Positions 61,771 through 64,000 of a stretch of DNA of 64,000 nucleotides are shown here, in pieces. This DNA comes from Xanthomarina sp035306705 (GTDB lineage: Bacteria; Bacteroidota; Bacteroidia; Flavobacteriales; Flavobacteriaceae). Each line of letters starts with the position of its first letter. The first letter of the stretch is position 1. The position numbers and the translations under genes were made by a program. Location of the stretch: the NCBI RefSeq assembly GCF_035306705.1, contig NZ_DATGNO010000080.1, positions 30,337-94,336 of the forward strand, read 5' to 3'. The notes under the pieces are model-generated. The model saw nothing but the letters and a program-made list of their open reading frames with translations, made no database searches and was not told where the DNA came from.

Positions 61771-61778
61771 TAATTTTG
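61771..61778 (+). promoter_or_regulatory. fumC -7 box
   Basis: TAATTTTG, 26 bases before the ATG at 61805. Confidence 0.45.
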
Positions 61779-61804
61779 TAATTCATTTAATATTTTTACG
61801 AATC

Positions 61805-63202
61805 ATGACTTTTAGAATAGAAACAGATACCATGGGCGAGGTTCAAGTGCCTGCAGATAAACTTTGGGGAGCACAAACAGAGCGCTCAAGAAATAACTTT
61901 AAAATTGGAGCTTCGGCGTCGATGCCCTTGGAAATAATTTACGGTTTTGCTTATTTAAAAAAAGCAGCAGCGTATACCAATTGTGAATTAGGTGTTCTTT
62001 CTGAAGAAAAAAGGGATTTAATTGCGCAAGTTTGTGATGAAATTCTTGAAGGGAAACACGACGATCAATTTCCATTGGTTATTTGGCAAACAGGGTCTGG
62101 TACCCAAAGTAACATGAATGTTAATGAAGTGGTTGCCAATAGAGCACATCAACTTGTGGGCAAGGTTATTGGTGAAGGCGAAAAAACCATTCAGCCAAAC
62201 GACGATGTTAATAAATCTCAATCCTCCAACGACACCTTCCCTACAGGAATGCACATTGCAGCTTATAAGAAAATTGTAGAAACCACGATTCCTGGAGTTA
62301 TTCAATTACGAAATACGCTACATAATAAATCCATAGAATTTAAGCATGTTGTAAAAATTGGTAGAACCCATTTAATGGATGCAACACCACTAACTTTAGG
62401 ACAAGAGTTTTCCGGGTATGTGTCGCAATTAGATCACGGATTAAGAGCTTTAGAAAACACTCTTCCACATTTATCTGAAATAGCTTTAGGTGGAACAGCC
62501 GTTGGAACAGGACTAAACACTCCTGACGGTTATGCCGAACTAGTGGCAGAATACATCGCAAAATTCACCAATTTACCTTTTATAACAGCCGAAAATAAAT
62601 TTGAAGCTTTAGCAGCCCACGATGCTTTTGTAGGAAGTCATGGCGCATTAAAACAATTAGCAGTTTCATTAAACAAAATAGCAAACGATATTAGAATGAT
62701 GGCTTCTGGACCACGTTCCGGAATTGGCGAAATCAATATTCCTGCCAACGAACCTGGAAGTTCTATAATGCCTGGAAAAGTAAATCCTACGCAATGCGAA
62801 GCTTTAACCATGGTTTGTGCGCAAGTTATGGGGAACGATGTAGCAGTAACCGTTGGTGGAACTCAAGGCCACTACGAACTGAATGTTTTTAAACCGATGA
62901 TGGCTGCTAACCTTCTTCAATCTGCTCAATTGTTAGGTGATGCCTGTGTAAGCTTCAACGTGCACTGTGCCGAAGGAATAGAACCAAATCACGAGGTAAT
63001 TAAACAATTATTAAACAACTCCTTAATGTTGGTTACGGCTTTAAATACTAAAATTGGTTATTATAAAGCTGCAGAAATAGCTAATACAGCTCATAAAAAC
63101 GGAACCACTTTAAAGGAAGAAGCCATTAATTTAGGCTATGTTACTGCTGAAGACTACGATGCTTGGGTGAAGCCAGAAGATATGGTTGGTAAAATAAAAT
63201 AG
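61805..63202 (+). CDS. fumC: class II fumarate hydratase
   Basis: The 465-residue oxygen-stable, iron-free fumarase of the TCA cycle. Signature GSSIMPGKVNP at about residue 318; QTGSGTQSNMNVNEVVANRA and GRTHLMDATPLTLGQEFSGY carry active-site residues; SSNDTFPTGMH is the conserved block near 140. Length is standard for FumC. Cytosolic homotetramer in the family. Confidence 0.96.
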   Translation: MTFRIETDTMGEVQVPADKLWGAQTERSRNNFKIGASASMPLEIIYGFAYLKKAAAYTNCELGVLSEEKRDLIAQVCDEILEGKHDDQFPLVIWQTGSGTQSNMNVNEVVANRAHQLVGKVIGEGEKTIQPNDDVNKSQSSNDTFPTGMHIAAYKKIVETTIPGVIQLRNTLHNKSIEFKHVVKIGRTHLMDATPLTLGQEFSGYVSQLDHGLRALENTLPHLSEIALGGTAVGTGLNTPDGYAELVAEYIAKFTNLPFITAENKFEALAAHDAFVGSHGALKQLAVSLNKIANDIRMMASGPRSGIGEINIPANEPGSSIMPGKVNPTQCEALTMVCAQVMGNDVAVTVGGTQGHYELNVFKPMMAANLLQSAQLLGDACVSFNVHCAEGIEPNHEVIKQLLNNSLMLVTALNTKIGYYKAAEIANTAHKNGTTLKEEAINLGYVTAEDYDAWVKPEDMVGKIK

Positions 63203-63257
63203 TATTTAAATAAAATGAAATCAATATATTAGCGCTAACTAATCAATTATTTAAAAT

Positions 63258-64000
63258 ATGAAACATATACTACTTTTATTTACTACTCTAATTTTCATGA
63301 GTGCATCTATCAATGCCCAGACTACTTTCACTAAAAACACCATTGACGGAAGCACTAGTGCAAGACCATACACTGTTGCTTCTGGGCATTTAACTAACGA
63401 TGCTTTCTTAGATATAGCTATTGGCACATATAATGGCAGCAAAGTTACTTGGTATAAAAACAATGGTGATGCCACCTTTGCAGCAGGAATTACTCTTACG
63501 GCAACAGGTACAGCCGCATTATCTTATATCGAAAGTATTGCAATTGCCGATTTAAATAATGATGGCCACCATGATATTATAGCAACTGGTTCTTACAATG
63601 ATAATTTAGTTTGGTTTGAAAACAATGGTGACGAAACCTTTCAGCCTGCTGTATTAATAGCCACTGGAATTGCTGGTGCTGGCGCTGTAAAAGTCGCGAA
63701 TATTGACAACGACCCAAATGGTAATTTAGATATTATTGTTACAGCGTATACATCAAACTCTGTAGTTTACTTTTTAGGAAATGGTGATGGTACTTTTGGA
63801 ACCATGCGTACTTTAGTACAAGAAGCTGCTGGAGCAGGCCCTGGCTCTTTTGACATAGCAGATTTTGATGGTGATGGCGATTTAGATGTAGTTGTTGGTT
63901 ATACAGGAAGTGGTGAGGTGAAATTATATGATAATAAACTCATTCCGGATGGCCTTGATGGTTCTGGAAATGTTCCGTTTGCTGCCTATACAAATACTGT
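63258..64000 (+). CDS. secreted FG-GAP/VCBS repeat protein, 3' end beyond window
   Basis: The first 247 residues are visible and the frame stays open to the window edge. A signal peptide (MKHILLLFTTLIFMSASINAQ) is followed by repeated FG-GAP/VCBS units with calcium-binding-like loops: IADLNNDGHHDIIATGSY, NIDNDPNGNLDIIVTAY and IADFDGDGDLDVVVGYTG. Such proteins form beta-propellers at the cell surface and in this phylum often end in a type IX secretion sorting domain, which would lie outside the window. The role is unknown; adhesion or glycan binding is common. Confidence 0.88.
   Translation, partial: MKHILLLFTTLIFMSASINAQTTFTKNTIDGSTSARPYTVASGHLTNDAFLDIAIGTYNGSKVTWYKNNGDATFAAGITLTATGTAALSYIESIAIADLNNDGHHDIIATGSYNDNLVWFENNGDETFQPAVLIATGIAGAGAVKVANIDNDPNGNLDIIVTAYTSNSVVYFLGNGDGTFGTMRTLVQEAAGAGPGSFDIADFDGDGDLDVVVGYTGSGEVKLYDNKLIPDGLDGSGNVPFAAYTNT

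Noticed and set aside
1..64000. CRISPR arrays, toxin-antitoxin pairs, defence islands, prophage, IS elements, tRNA and rRNA genes
   Set aside because: I scanned both strands by eye for repeats, transposase or Cas motifs and cloverleaf-like sequence and found none that I can support.

Overview
The window is a 64 kb piece of an AT-rich Bacteroidota chromosome, almost certainly Flavobacteriaceae. The evidence is the family set (DUF6503 and BatA proteins, a DUF3857 transglutaminase-like protein, YfhO, DUF4834, bacillithiol-type YtxJ, an Ibpl-free but ClpB-positive housekeeping set), the absence of Shine-Dalgarno sequences, and a recurring upstream box TAnnTTTG, sometimes with TTTG 17-23 bases further upstream, which is the sigma-A promoter of this phylum. 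I see no tRNA, rRNA, CRISPR array, prophage, transposase or origin. Genes are dense and mostly housekeeping.

Layout. 1-4.1 kb: the end of an ABC-F ATPase, a DUF2007 protein, a cold-shock protein and pheT. 4.3-8.4 kb: ytxJ, clpB and a small unknown protein. 8.6-12.6 kb: nucleoside salvage (deoC, deoD), a histidine phosphatase, a DUF6503 lipoprotein, smpB and a secreted NTF2-like protein. 12.6-22.6 kb: pcm, a Gfo/Idh oxidoreductase, 3-hydroxyacyl-CoA dehydrogenase, DUF1015, YggS, a DEDD exonuclease/GIY-YIG fusion, a DUF3857 protein, a voltage-gated-type K+ channel with a zinc ribbon, and miaA. 22.7-32.2 kb: two outer-membrane barrels, xerD, a PAS histidine kinase, batA coupled to a metal-less dihydroorotase-like gene, a membrane protein, an esterase and a PhnP-like hydrolase. 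32.2-41.4 kb: a large unknown cytosolic protein, bcp, nth without its iron-sulfur cysteines, a 48-codon ORF beside an ECF sigma factor, uvrA, DUF3667 and a repeat-rich secreted protein.

41.6-47.1 kb is a four-gene minus-strand unit (DUF4834, YfhO, glycosyltransferase, Wzx-like flippase) that looks like envelope glycan assembly. 47.3-51.9 kb carries an outer-membrane protein, a GNAT-like protein, an alpha-oxoamine synthase and a cysteine synthase/CBS-like enzyme; the last two together suggest sulfonolipid (capnine) synthesis. 52-57.3 kb holds a prolyl oligopeptidase, ybaB, threonine aldolase, prfB with its programmed +1 frameshift, and an ArsC-like protein. 57.3-64 kb holds a TonB-dependent receptor, a 59-residue membrane protein, an amino acid permease, fumC and the start of a secreted FG-GAP protein that runs off the window.

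The most interesting points are: two genes (the exonuclease fusion and miaA) whose conserved N-termini have no ATG, GTG or TTG and where ATT sits near the expected start; a dihydroorotase-like pseudoenzyme; an endonuclease III lacking its cluster cysteines; an ABC-F protein with a broken Walker A; the putative capnine gene pair; two short genes (48 and 59 codons); and a 126-bp imperfect palindrome with 18-bp ends. No clearly new multi-gene defence or mobile system was seen.
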